From the NCBI GenBank assembly GCA_964409645.1, contig CAYPEK010000124.1:1-11730 (forward strand): a stretch of 11,730 nucleotides of DNA, read 5' to 3'. The position numbers were made by a program, and so were the translations under genes. Below the pieces are notes generated by a model. The model was given only the letters and a program-made list of their open reading frames with translations. It was not told the origin of the DNA and made no database searches. This DNA is from CAYPEK01 sp964409645. Its GTDB lineage: Bacteria > UBP15 > UBA6099. Shown in pieces: positions 1 to 6,064 of this stretch; the first letter of the stretch is position 1; every line of letters starts with the position of its first letter.

Positions 1-1682
1 AGCCGGGCGTATTCGTGTTCGACCTTGGGCAGAATTTCGCGGGCTGCGAGCGACTGAAAGTGCGCGGCGGCAAGGCCGGCGACACGATTGTGATGCGGTT
101 CGCGGAGATGCTGAACGCGGACGGCACGGTTTACACGACGAACCTCCGCACCGCGCGCGTGACCGACACCTACATACTCAAGGGCAGCGGCGAGGAGGTC
201 TGGGAGCCGAATTTCACTTATCACGGTTACCGCTACATCGAAGTGAAGGGCTATCCGGGGAAGCCGGATCTCGACACGGTGACGGGGATCGTGATGCACT
301 CCGGGCTGAAAGAGACGAGCACGTTCGCGACGTCGGAGCCGCTTTTGAACAGGCTTTTCAGCAACATAATATGGGGGCAGCGGTCGAACTACATGGACGT
401 GCCGACGGACTGCCCGCAGCGCGACGAACGGCTCGGCTGGATGGGCGACGCGCAGGTGTTCGTGAGGACGGCGGCGTACAACATGGACATAGCGCCGTTC
501 TACACGAAATGGATGGTTGACATCGTGGACGAGCAGCACGAGGACGGCGGCTATACGGACACGGCGCCGGCGATTGCGGGGCATGTGACCGCGGCGTGGG
601 GCGACGCGGGCGTGATCTGCCCGTGGACGATATATAAGGTTTACGGCGACACGCGAATGATCGAGAAGAACTACGACTCGATGAGCCGGTGGATAAAGTT
701 CCTGAAGGACCGCAGCCCTAAATATATGAGCCCGCCGCTCGGCAGCTATGCGGACTGGCTGAACGTGAATCAGCCGACGGACAACGGGCTGATTTCGACC
801 GCTTATTTCGGGCGCAGCCTGAGCGTGGTGGCCGACATGGCGGACGCGATCGGCAAAAAAGCCGACGCGGAGAGCGACAGGAAGACTTTCGAAAAAGTCC
901 GAAAAGCGTTCATGAATTATTACATGCTGAGCGGCGGCAAGGTTTCCGGCGAGTCGCAGACGGGCTATCTGCTGGCGTTGCGGTTCGGGCTGGTCAGCGA
1001 CAAGATGCGGTCGCTCACGGCTAAAAATCTCGTCGAAAACATTAAGGGCCGCGACTGGAGCCTCGCCACTGGTTTCGTCGGCGGCGGACTGCTGCTTCCC
1101 ACGCTCACCGACATAGGGAGAACGGACGTGGCGTACCGGTTGATAGAGAACCGCAAGTATCCGTCGTGGGGCTACTCGATCGATCAGGGCGCGACGACGA
1201 TCTGGGAGCGCTGGAACAGCTACACGCTGGATAAAGGATTCGGCGATCCGGGAATGAACTCGTTCAACCACTACGCGTATGGTTCAGTGGGTGAATGGAT
1301 GTTTGGAACGATGGCGGGGATCGACACGGACGGAGCGGGATTTAAAAAGATAATGATACATCCGCGTCCGGGCGGCGGCATCAAATGGACGAAGGCGTCA
1401 TACGATTCCATTCGTGGCCTAATAGAGACAAAATGGGAGTTCGACGGAGACGATCTGAAGCTCGACGTAACGGTGCCCGCGAACACAGCCGCGACGGTGT
1501 ATGTGGCGGCGAAGAGCGAGGGCGACGTAACGGAAGGCGGCTCGTCCGCATCGAAATCGCAAGGAGTGAAGTTCCTGAGGATGGAAGGCAACTCGGCGGT
1601 TTACGAAGTTGGTTCCGGAAAATATTCGTTTGTGTCGAAGGGTGGCAAAACAGTGGCGGACGCCGAGAATACATTTAAATAA
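1..1682 (+). CDS. Alpha-L-rhamnosidase, GH78 (5' end outside window)
   Basis: Inverting glycosidase that releases terminal alpha-L-rhamnose from plant or microbial glycans. The reading frame is already open at base 3 and 560 codons are visible, so the N-terminal part, including the usual start and any signal peptide, lies upstream; family members are commonly around 900 residues. Visible order: the end of the first beta-sandwich region with DLGQNFAG (18-41), the (alpha/alpha)6 barrel, and a C-terminal beta domain (about 1280-1680). The family hallmark CPQRDERLGWMGDAQ starts at 411; its Glu (codon 426) is the expected general acid. ATTIWERW starts at 1191; its Glu (codon 1206) is the expected general base. 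Both are intact, so the enzyme is probably active. Confidence in the family is very high; the exact substrate cannot be read from sequence. The gene stops at TAA 1680-1682 without a clear T-tailed terminator. Confidence 0.96.
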   Translation, partial: PGVFVFDLGQNFAGCERLKVRGGKAGDTIVMRFAEMLNADGTVYTTNLRTARVTDTYILKGSGEEVWEPNFTYHGYRYIEVKGYPGKPDLDTVTGIVMHSGLKETSTFATSEPLLNRLFSNIIWGQRSNYMDVPTDCPQRDERLGWMGDAQVFVRTAAYNMDIAPFYTKWMVDIVDEQHEDGGYTDTAPAIAGHVTAAWGDAGVICPWTIYKVYGDTRMIEKNYDSMSRWIKFLKDRSPKYMSPPLGSYADWLNVNQPTDNGLISTAYFGRSLSVVADMADAIGKKADAESDRKTFEKVRKAFMNYYMLSGGKVSGESQTGYLLALRFGLVSDKMRSLTAKNLVENIKGRDWSLATGFVGGGLLLPTLTDIGRTDVAYRLIENRKYPSWGYSIDQGATTIWERWNSYTLDKGFGDPGMNSFNHYAYGSVGEWMFGTMAGIDTDGAGFKKIMIHPRPGGGIKWTKASYDSIRGLIETKWEFDGDDLKLDVTVPANTAATVYVAAKSEGDVTEGGSSASKSQGVKFLRMEGNSAVYEVGSGKYSFVSKGGKTVADAENTFK

Positions 1683-1723
1683 AAGAAGAATTGATAATTG
1701 GAGGACTTGAGTTGTGGATTGAA

Positions 1724-1761
1724 AATATTTTACGGGACATGAAAGTAAACCGTAAAATATT
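1724..1761. repeat. Perfect 12-bp inverted repeat upstream of promoter
   Basis: AATATTTTACGG (1724-1735) and CCGTAAAATATT (1750-1761) are exact reverse complements separated by 14 bases. The right arm ends 3 bp before the -35 element at 1765. No T-run follows, so it is a poor terminator for the rhamnosidase gene. The position suits an activator site, or a weak AT-rich hairpin at the end of the upstream transcript. The structure is certain; the role is inferred. Confidence 0.6.
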
Positions 1762-1764
1762 CCA

Positions 1765-1793
1765 TTGACAAGCAAAACTGATGGTGTTAAGAT
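1765..1793 (+). promoter_or_regulatory. Sigma-70-type promoter of the 1952 gene
   Basis: Perfect -35 TTGACA (1765-1770), 17-bp spacer, -10 TAAGAT (1788-1793) preceded by an extended -10 TG at 1785-1786. Expected start near 1800, giving a leader of about 150 nt before the ATG at 1952. Confidence 0.75.
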
Positions 1794-1798
1794 GCAAA

Positions 1799-1905
1799 GT
1801 CTAAATTGGCCGGATACAGTATGAAATACTGAGGCTATGTAGAGTACATCAGGGAGACAAGGCAAAAAAAGGGCGATTTTTTTATCAACAGGCATTTTTT
1901 GCCGT
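1799..1905 (+). ncRNA. Structured 5' leader, class not recognised
   Basis: The leader can fold into a three-helix arrangement starting at the predicted transcript start. P1: GUCU 1799-1802 with AGAC 1855-1858. P2: GGCC 1808-1811 with GGCU 1833-1836, continuing after an asymmetric loop into CAGUAU 1817-1822 with AUACUG 1826-1831 (GAA loop). P3: AUGUA 1837-1841 with UACAU 1845-1849 (GAG loop). It is followed by mutually exclusive pairings: A7 1864-1870 with U7 1877-1883, or GGCAAAAAA 1861-1869 with UUUUUUGCC 1895-1903. This resembles a sensor plus switch, but I could not match it to the c-di-GMP, SAM, TPP, cobalamin, glycine or fluoride consensus as I know them. Pairings were found by eye and not scored. 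Confidence 0.4.
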
Positions 1906-1951
1906 AAACATAAATAAGGAAAAACAAAAAGAAAGAGAGAGGAGAAACTGA

Positions 1952-3034
1952 ATGAAGAGTCGAATTTGGTTGGTACTGTTGTTCGCAATGCTGTTCGGAA
2001 TGTTGATGAGTTTCACCCCGATGCTGACGCACCCCGCGATGGCAGCGGATGAATGGGCAGAGGACGAGGGCGAAGAAGAGGACGCGTTCGGCAACATCAT
2101 GAAGACGACGTTCGCCACAATCGATAAGGTTGACGTATCCGCTCCGGCCGCCAACGCCGCCGCAGACGTGAAGGCGACGATCACCTTCAACGACGAAGAG
2201 GGCGAATCGAAGATCACAGCCGTTAAGCTCGTGTATTACATCAACGGCAATCTCGACAAAGGCACCGAAGTTGCGATGACGGGCGGCGCCGATGGCGTGT
2301 ACTCCGGATCAATCCCCGGACAGGCCGCCGGCACAAAAGTCGATTTCATCATCCGCGTGGAAGACTCCAACGGAAACGTCACCTCGAATGCGGTCTCCGC
2401 GGCGAAGGCGACAGTCGCAGCTATCCCCGATATGAACAATTCAGCCGACATCGTCGGTGACGACGCCGACATCCTCGGCCTCTCCGCCGGCTACGATGCC
2501 GACAATCTGTATGTCAACTTCGACGTGCAGGGCAAAATCAACGGTGGAACGATCGATCCTCCGTACATTCAGCTCTATGGCATTAAAGTCACCAACCCGG
2601 ATCAGGAGCAGGGTGAAGGCCTCATGGTCGGCAAACTGTGGGTTTACCTCCCGCTCGTGAAAGAGAAAGCGGTTCAGGATAAGTTCATGCCGATGCTCCT
2701 CGATCAGGGCGCGGAATACGTCCAGAAGATCGGCCGCGACAAAATCGACCGCGTTATGCAGACCGGAATGCTCGTTCTGAACATCCAGAAGCTCATGGGT
2801 GGAAACATCATGGACGGCCTCCTGTTCGCAGCGGAACCCGATGCGACAGCCGACGGCGGCAAGTTCGCCGGCAAGGCCAAAATCGCGGCATTCGGCGACA
2901 ACCCCAGTGGCTACCTCCGCATTATCATTCTGACGGCAGCCAATGCGTCGCTCGATTCCTTCATGCCGATCCCGCTCAACTGCTCGCACTTCCTCACGCT
3001 GTACCGCAGCTCTTACGGCTACACTGTGAAATAA
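1952..3034 (+). CDS. Secreted acidic protein with Ig-like segment, function unknown
   Basis: A 360-residue protein I do not recognise. The ATG follows a purine-rich ribosome binding site (GGAG at 1941-1944, 7-nt spacing). Residues 1-31 are a signal peptide with a long hydrophobic core and a likely cleavage at AMA/ADEW. A very acidic stretch follows (EWAEDEGEEEDAF, about 34-46). Residues 53-150 look like an Ig/FN3-like beta sandwich (VKLVYYINGN ... DGVYSGSIPG ... GTKVDFIIRVEDSNGNV), a pattern common in exported carbohydrate-active or surface proteins. The segment from about 155 to the end contains YDADNLYVNFDV, reminiscent of CBM9/DOMON-like sandwiches; this is tentative. There are no cell-wall anchors, and only one Cys in the mature part (residue 343). 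It is a single-gene unit with its own promoter, long leader and terminator, so it is probably expressed separately from the rhamnosidase. Confidence 0.85.
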   Translation: MKSRIWLVLLFAMLFGMLMSFTPMLTHPAMAADEWAEDEGEEEDAFGNIMKTTFATIDKVDVSAPAANAAADVKATITFNDEEGESKITAVKLVYYINGNLDKGTEVAMTGGADGVYSGSIPGQAAGTKVDFIIRVEDSNGNVTSNAVSAAKATVAAIPDMNNSADIVGDDADILGLSAGYDADNLYVNFDVQGKINGGTIDPPYIQLYGIKVTNPDQEQGEGLMVGKLWVYLPLVKEKAVQDKFMPMLLDQGAEYVQKIGRDKIDRVMQTGMLVLNIQKLMGGNIMDGLLFAAEPDATADGGKFAGKAKIAAFGDNPSGYLRIIILTAANASLDSFMPIPLNCSHFLTLYRSSYGYTVK

Positions 3035-3065
3035 AGCAGCGCGCTGAGCAAATCAGCTTGAAACA

Positions 3066-3096
3066 AGCGGTGGGGCCTCAAACCCCGCCGCTTTTT
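3066..3096 (+). terminator. Rho-independent terminator of the 1952 gene
   Basis: 10-bp stem AGCGGTGGGG (3066-3075) with CCCCGCCGCT (3083-3092), one G-U pair, 7-nt loop, followed by a T-run through 3096. It lies 31 bp after the stop codon. Confidence 0.9.
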
Positions 3097-3165
3097 CGTT
3101 TGGTTTATTCTCGGCGTTAATTTTCTCGCTTATTTGTTATAAGCAGGAACATTCCCCAAAACCGA

Positions 3166-3198
3166 TTGTTAATACTGTATGGCATATTCATTATGCCA
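3166..3198 (+). promoter_or_regulatory. Promoter with overlapping palindrome, ZraP-like gene 1
   Basis: Candidate -35 TTGTTA (3166-3171), 17-bp spacer, -10 CATTAT (3189-3194). The -10 sits inside a perfect palindrome TGGCATA (3180-3186), TTCAT, TATGCCA (3192-3198), so a dimeric regulator bound there would block RNA polymerase. Another 6-bp inverted repeat (GCTTAT 3128-3133 / ATAAGC 3139-3144) lies upstream. The same arrangement recurs before the paralogue at 4059. The -35/-10 matches are only moderate. Confidence 0.45.
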
Positions 3199-3219
3199 AA
3201 TATAAATGGAGGTGTTCCG

Positions 3220-3888
3220 ATGAAAACAAAGTCGGTAGTAGCAATAGGCGTATTGAGCCTTGTGCTTTTCCTGATGACAGGTGTCGCGCTGTCAAAAGGG
3301 GAGATGGATGGCCTTGGCGGCGGGATGGGAATGGCGCAGGGAGCTGGTAAGTCGGGGATGGGAAAAGGGATGATGGGGGAAGGCGGCATGCATTCCGGCA
3401 TCGTGAAGATTGTCAGCGATCCCGGGTTCATCAAAGAAGCGGGTTTGACGGATGCGCAGGTTGCAAAAATTAAGAAAATAGTAACGGATACAAAAAAGGC
3501 GGAAATCAAAACAGGAGCGGAACTGCAGATTCTGCAAGTGGAACTGGATGAACTGCTTGGACAGGCAAGCCCCGATGTCAAAGCGGTGGATTTGAAAATC
3601 GAGGAGATTGCAAAGAAGGAGGCAGAGGTCAGAAAACAGGCCGCTCACAAGCACATCGATATCAGAGCTGTGTTGACCAAAGAGCAACTGGCAATGCTCG
3701 ATGAGAAGTCGGCTGCGGGCCTTGGGATGGGAATGATGAGCGGGAAGAGTGAAGGTTGTTCGATGCACAAAGGAATGGCCTCCGGCCACGGACAAGGAGC
3801 CGGCGCGGAAGATAGCGCAAAAGATGCAGCGGAAACAGGTGGCGCCGGCAATCAGATGAACCACGAAACAGACCATAGCGGCCACTAA
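3220..3888 (+). CDS. ZraP/Spy-like periplasmic metal-binding-type protein, paralogue 1
   Basis: A 222-residue exported protein of the ZraP/CnrR/Spy-CpxP type (heavy-metal-resistance or LTxxQ fold), usually periplasmic chaperones or metal buffers in envelope-stress responses. The start at 3220 is chosen because GGAGG (3208-3212) lies 7 nt upstream; an in-frame ATG at 3166 has no such site and would spoil the signal peptide. Residues 1-24 are the signal peptide (MKTKS, hydrophobic core, ALS). Next come a Gly/Met-rich linker (about 28-65), a helical core (about 66-170) with GLTDAQVAKIKKI and LTKEQLAML, and a Met/His/Gly-rich tail with one Cys (EGCSMHKGM ... NHETDHSGH) that could bind soft or borderline metal ions. 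It shares about 60 of 103 core residues with the next gene. Family placement is by motif and composition; the metal is unknown. It stands alone between terminators. Confidence 0.85.
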   Translation: MKTKSVVAIGVLSLVLFLMTGVALSKGEMDGLGGGMGMAQGAGKSGMGKGMMGEGGMHSGIVKIVSDPGFIKEAGLTDAQVAKIKKIVTDTKKAEIKTGAELQILQVELDELLGQASPDVKAVDLKIEEIAKKEAEVRKQAAHKHIDIRAVLTKEQLAMLDEKSAAGLGMGMMSGKSEGCSMHKGMASGHGQGAGAEDSAKDAAETGGAGNQMNHETDHSGH

Positions 3889-3907
3889 CCGCGAAGGAGA
3901 AACATTT

Positions 3908-3945
3908 AAAAAAGGCCCGCCTCGAATACGGCGGGCCTTTTTTTT
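3908..3945 (+). terminator. Strong Rho-independent terminator
   Basis: GGCCCGCC (3914-3921) pairs perfectly with GGCGGGCC (3930-3937) across an 8-nt loop, with A6 before and T8 after, so it could also work in the reverse direction. It lies 19 bp after the stop codon at 3888. Confidence 0.95.
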
Positions 3946-4003
3946 GGCCGAATATCGCTCGAATCCCTGACAATTTTAGTCAACGTGGAACAAATCGAAG
4001 CCT

Positions 4004-4039
4004 TTGTTGTTGTAATAATTAAAGGCGCAATTAATGCGC
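4004..4039 (+). promoter_or_regulatory. Promoter with overlapping palindrome, ZraP-like gene 2
   Basis: The layout mirrors that upstream of 3220. TTGTTG (4007-4012), a 17-bp spacer and ATTAAT (4030-4035) fall on a palindrome GCGCA (4025-4029), ATTAA, TGCGC (4035-4039). Further upstream both genes carry GGAACA at nearly the same distance from the ATG (3146 and 3987; 74 and 72 bp). The promoter elements alone are weak; the shared layout is what makes this credible. Confidence 0.4.
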
Positions 4040-4058
4040 GACAAAGGGAGGTGCGCCA

Positions 4059-4748
4059 ATGAAAACTAAATTGGCAATCACAGTAGCGGTCGTCGGAATA
4101 TTAGGTCTGTTGACCGCCGGAATCGCCCTGACGCAGGGCAAAGGTTACGGATTTGGTCAGGGATACGGTCCGGGTTACGGAATGATGCAGGGATATGGCC
4201 CCGGTTATGGGATGATGCAGGGGTACGGAGGCTACGGACCGGGGATGATGGCCGGTTACGGTCTGCACATGGGCATCTACAGCTTTGTAAACGATCCCGG
4301 TTTCGCAAAGGAGGTCGGGCTGACGAGCACGCAGGTGGATAAGCTGAAAAAGATACAGACGACATCACAGAAGTCGCTTGCGAAGACCGGCTCCGAACTT
4401 CAGGTGCTGCGCGTGGAACTCAATGATCTTCTCGGTCAGACATCTCCGGATATCAAAGCGGTCGATTCGAAACTCGATGAGATCGGAAAGAAAGAGAACG
4501 CAGTCCGCAAACAGCTTGTTCATCAACAGATAGAGGCGCGGGCAATACTTACTGAAGAGCAGCTTGAAAAGATGGAAAGTTACTTCGGTGGAAGGCGGGC
4601 CGGATGGGGATCGAAAGCCTCCAAAGGCAACTGGATCGGCTGCCCGTACTACAACGAAAATTATACCGGCGGCAACCGGAATTGGGGTCACAGGCGAGGT
4701 GGCGGAGGAGGAATGATGGATTACTACTGGGACGACAACGAAAAATAG
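4059..4748 (+). CDS. ZraP/Spy-like periplasmic protein, paralogue 2, with Tyr/Gly repeats
   Basis: A 229-residue paralogue of the preceding gene. ATG at 4059 with GGAGG at 4047-4051 (7-nt spacing, same as paralogue 1). Signal peptide about 1-26 (MKTKLAITVAVVGILGLLTA ... ALTQG). Residues 28-66 are Gly/Tyr/Met-rich and contain GYGPGYGMMQ repeats. The helical core (about 71-175) has GLTSTQVDKLKKI, KTGSELQVLRVELNDLLGQ and LTEEQLEKM, closely matching paralogue 1. The tail is rich in Gly, Trp, Tyr, Asn and Arg (with one Cys in IGCPYY and a GHRRGGGGGMM run), unlike the Met/His tail of paralogue 1. The core predicts the same helical chaperone or metal-sensor fold in the periplasm; the different low-complexity arms suggest different ligands or partners. 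Single-gene unit with its own terminator. Confidence 0.85.
   Translation: MKTKLAITVAVVGILGLLTAGIALTQGKGYGFGQGYGPGYGMMQGYGPGYGMMQGYGGYGPGMMAGYGLHMGIYSFVNDPGFAKEVGLTSTQVDKLKKIQTTSQKSLAKTGSELQVLRVELNDLLGQTSPDIKAVDSKLDEIGKKENAVRKQLVHQQIEARAILTEEQLEKMESYFGGRRAGWGSKASKGNWIGCPYYNENYTGGNRNWGHRRGGGGGMMDYYWDDNEK
4158..4250 (+). repeat. Three in-frame repeats coding QGYGPGYGMM
   Basis: Units at 4158-4187 and 4188-4217 (30 bp each) and a degenerate 33-bp unit at 4218-4250 (QGYGGYGPGMM). The first two encode identical peptides but differ at several third codon positions, which points to protein-level constraint rather than very recent slippage. Confidence 0.85.
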
Positions 4749-4776
4749 GCTAAACAAAGGTTTTTTCGAAAGCATG

Positions 4777-4809
4777 CGGTCTCGCGCAAAAACGCGGGGC
4801 CGTTTTTTT
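4777..4809 (+). terminator. Rho-independent terminator of paralogue 2
   Basis: CGGTCTCGCG (4777-4786) pairs with CGCGGGGCCG (4793-4802) with two G-U pairs and a 6-nt loop, followed by T7 (4803-4809). It begins 28 bp after the stop. Confidence 0.92.
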
Positions 4810-4863
4810 ATTTGGGCGTATTTTTACTCCCGTCGGGAGAATTTGCCGGCGAAAAAATTTATG

Positions 4864-4891
4864 TTGACAACAACCCCATATTCTTTATAAT
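4864..4891 (+). promoter_or_regulatory. Perfect-consensus sigma-70 promoter
   Basis: TTGACA (4864-4869), 16-bp spacer, TATAAT (4886-4891): both hexamers match the consensus fully. Expected start near 4898, a leader of about 70 nt. A palindrome CTCCCG-T-CGGGAG (4827-4839) lies 24 bp upstream of the -35 and may be a regulator site (low confidence). Confidence 0.88.
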
Positions 4892-4967
4892 CGGTTAGCT
4901 CATGCGCGGCGGATGCCCACCGTGCATTTTTTATAAAACAAGCAAAGCATCTTTAGGGGAGGCATCT

Positions 4968-5696
4968 ATGAGAAAAAGCTTGATTTATGTGGTTTTGGCG
5001 TTGTTGGCGGTTTTATCGCCCGCGACGGCAAGGTCGGAATCCACAAAACCGGCGATTCCGAAACTTGCGCTCTCGATCAATTACTGGTCGGCCGAGCTCA
5101 TCAAATCGTACCCGACGAGAAGTGAGCAGTCCGATCAGCACTTTTTCCCTGTTTTCATCGGTTCGGCGCACATTAAAGGTAAGTTCAGCGCGATCGGCGA
5201 GTGGGGACAAAGTGGTTTTGGCGGTGTGACACCGGAAAGTGTGGCCGGGCAGAAGGAAAAAGCCAGCCGCACTGTATTCGGCCTCAGATTCGACGCCCAA
5301 CCGGGCATTTATTACACGCTTTCGTATCCAATCATGAAACTCAATATCGATAACGACGCCGGAATTGCAACCACGGCGAAGATCACCGGAGCGCAGCTCG
5401 GCATGGGGATCGGCACTTATATCAAAGAGCCGCACATCACCACTGGCGGCGAGCTCAATATCGTTCCTGACATGGGCATTAAGTACACAAGAGCAGCACT
5501 ATGGGGAAAAGGCAAAGGCCCCGGCATAGACATCAAATATACCATTGCATATAAGTTCGATAACGGCAGCGCGGCGTACATCGGCTACCGGTACATGATG
5601 CTCGACACGGGTGCGGCAACGTTAGGCAGTTACCCGGCGCCGAAGATTAAGTTCCGGTTGCGCGGGCCGCTGGTCGGCTTCAAGTACGCGTTCTGA
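4968..5696 (+). CDS. Probable outer-membrane beta-barrel protein
   Basis: A 242-residue exported protein. The start at 4968 follows GGGGAGG (4956-4962, 5-nt spacing) and gives a proper signal peptide (MRKSLIYVVLALLAVLSPATA, cleavage near ARS/ES). An in-frame ATG at 4902 falls almost on the predicted transcript start, lacks a ribosome binding site and is rejected. The mature part alternates hydrophobic and polar residues in strand-like blocks with aromatic ends (LALSINYWSAELI, FFPVFIGSAHIKGKFSAIGEW, GIYYTLSYPIMKLNI, IDIKYTIAYKF, AAYIGYRYMML) and ends in GFKYAF; a terminal Phe is the usual recognition signal for the outer-membrane assembly machinery. Size would suit an 8- to 10-stranded barrel. 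The exact family is not recognised and the cargo or ligand is unknown. It has its own promoter, and the near-consensus sequence suggests high expression. Confidence 0.8.
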   Translation: MRKSLIYVVLALLAVLSPATARSESTKPAIPKLALSINYWSAELIKSYPTRSEQSDQHFFPVFIGSAHIKGKFSAIGEWGQSGFGGVTPESVAGQKEKASRTVFGLRFDAQPGIYYTLSYPIMKLNIDNDAGIATTAKITGAQLGMGIGTYIKEPHITTGGELNIVPDMGIKYTRAALWGKGKGPGIDIKYTIAYKFDNGSAAYIGYRYMMLDTGAATLGSYPAPKIKFRLRGPLVGFKYAF

Positions 5697-5992
5697 GAAC
5701 GCGGTCGCGCACGCGGCCGTTCCAGTATTAGACAACACATCAACATTGCCTTTGATGGCCGTGGTGGTTTTGTGTGTCTGAAAAACGCGGGAAGAACGCA
5801 TTTCCCGGAGCGAGGCGATCCTTTAAAAACGGCTTCTTAAGCGGTGCCGGGTCGCGCGTGTGTTAAAACAATGGTTGGGCGGGGTTGCCGGTCTGCTCAG
5901 TTTGACAGGTCGCACCCCGCCGATGTTTTAAGGCCGCTGTTTCATTTCAAGAACAAAGAACAACGCTTGTGCGCGGCACGTTTTTTCCGTCT
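5697..5992 (+). other. Hairpin-rich gene-free stretch
   Basis: I see no convincing gene. Several stem-loops can be drawn. CGCGTTC/GAACGCG (5687-5693, 5697-5703) encloses the stop codon of the preceding gene. An imperfect long hairpin spans 5730-5779, with AGACA/TGTCT at the base and GCC/GGC next to a TTTGAT loop. CGGGAA/TTCCCG lies at 5788-5793 and 5802-5807. GGCGGGGT/ACCCCGCC lies at 5878-5885 and 5914-5921, with an inner GGTCTG/CAGGTC stem. Only T4 follows the last one, so it is a weak terminator candidate for the barrel gene. GTGC-GCG-GCAC plus T6 (5969-5986) is a second weak one. The region could also hold a structured RNA. Confidence 0.4.
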
Positions 5993-6020
5993 TTGCAGTT
6001 CGGAACGCACTTGATATAAT
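5993..6020 (+). promoter_or_regulatory. Sigma-70 promoter of the microprotein gene
   Basis: TTGCAG (5993-5998), 16-bp spacer, perfect TATAAT (6015-6020) with an extended TG at 6012-6013. Expected start near 6027, a leader of about 38 nt. Confidence 0.75.
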
Positions 6021-6064
6021 TGATAAATAGCAGAGCTGCCCGGAACTAATGATGGAGGCTGTTT

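Noticed and set aside
1799..1905. Assignment of the leader to a known riboswitch such as c-di-GMP-I
   Set aside because: The conserved core sequences of the classes I know are absent, so only an unclassified structured leader is reported.
3166..3219. Upstream in-frame start for ZraP-like paralogue 1
   Set aside because: No ribosome binding site; it would precede the signal peptide with 18 residues and overlaps the promoter and palindrome.
3987..4001. Possible sigma-54 promoter (GG ... GC) before paralogue 2, as known for zraP
   Set aside because: The GG-GC spacing is one base too long and the -12 element is not TTGC; no equivalent exists before paralogue 1.
4158..4250. Short tandem repeats as a CRISPR-like array
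   Set aside because: The repeats are adjacent, in frame, lack spacers and encode a Tyr/Gly peptide inside a signal-peptide protein.
4902..4967. Upstream in-frame start for the barrel protein
   Set aside because: It lies within a few bases of the predicted transcript start, without a ribosome binding site, and would mask the signal peptide.
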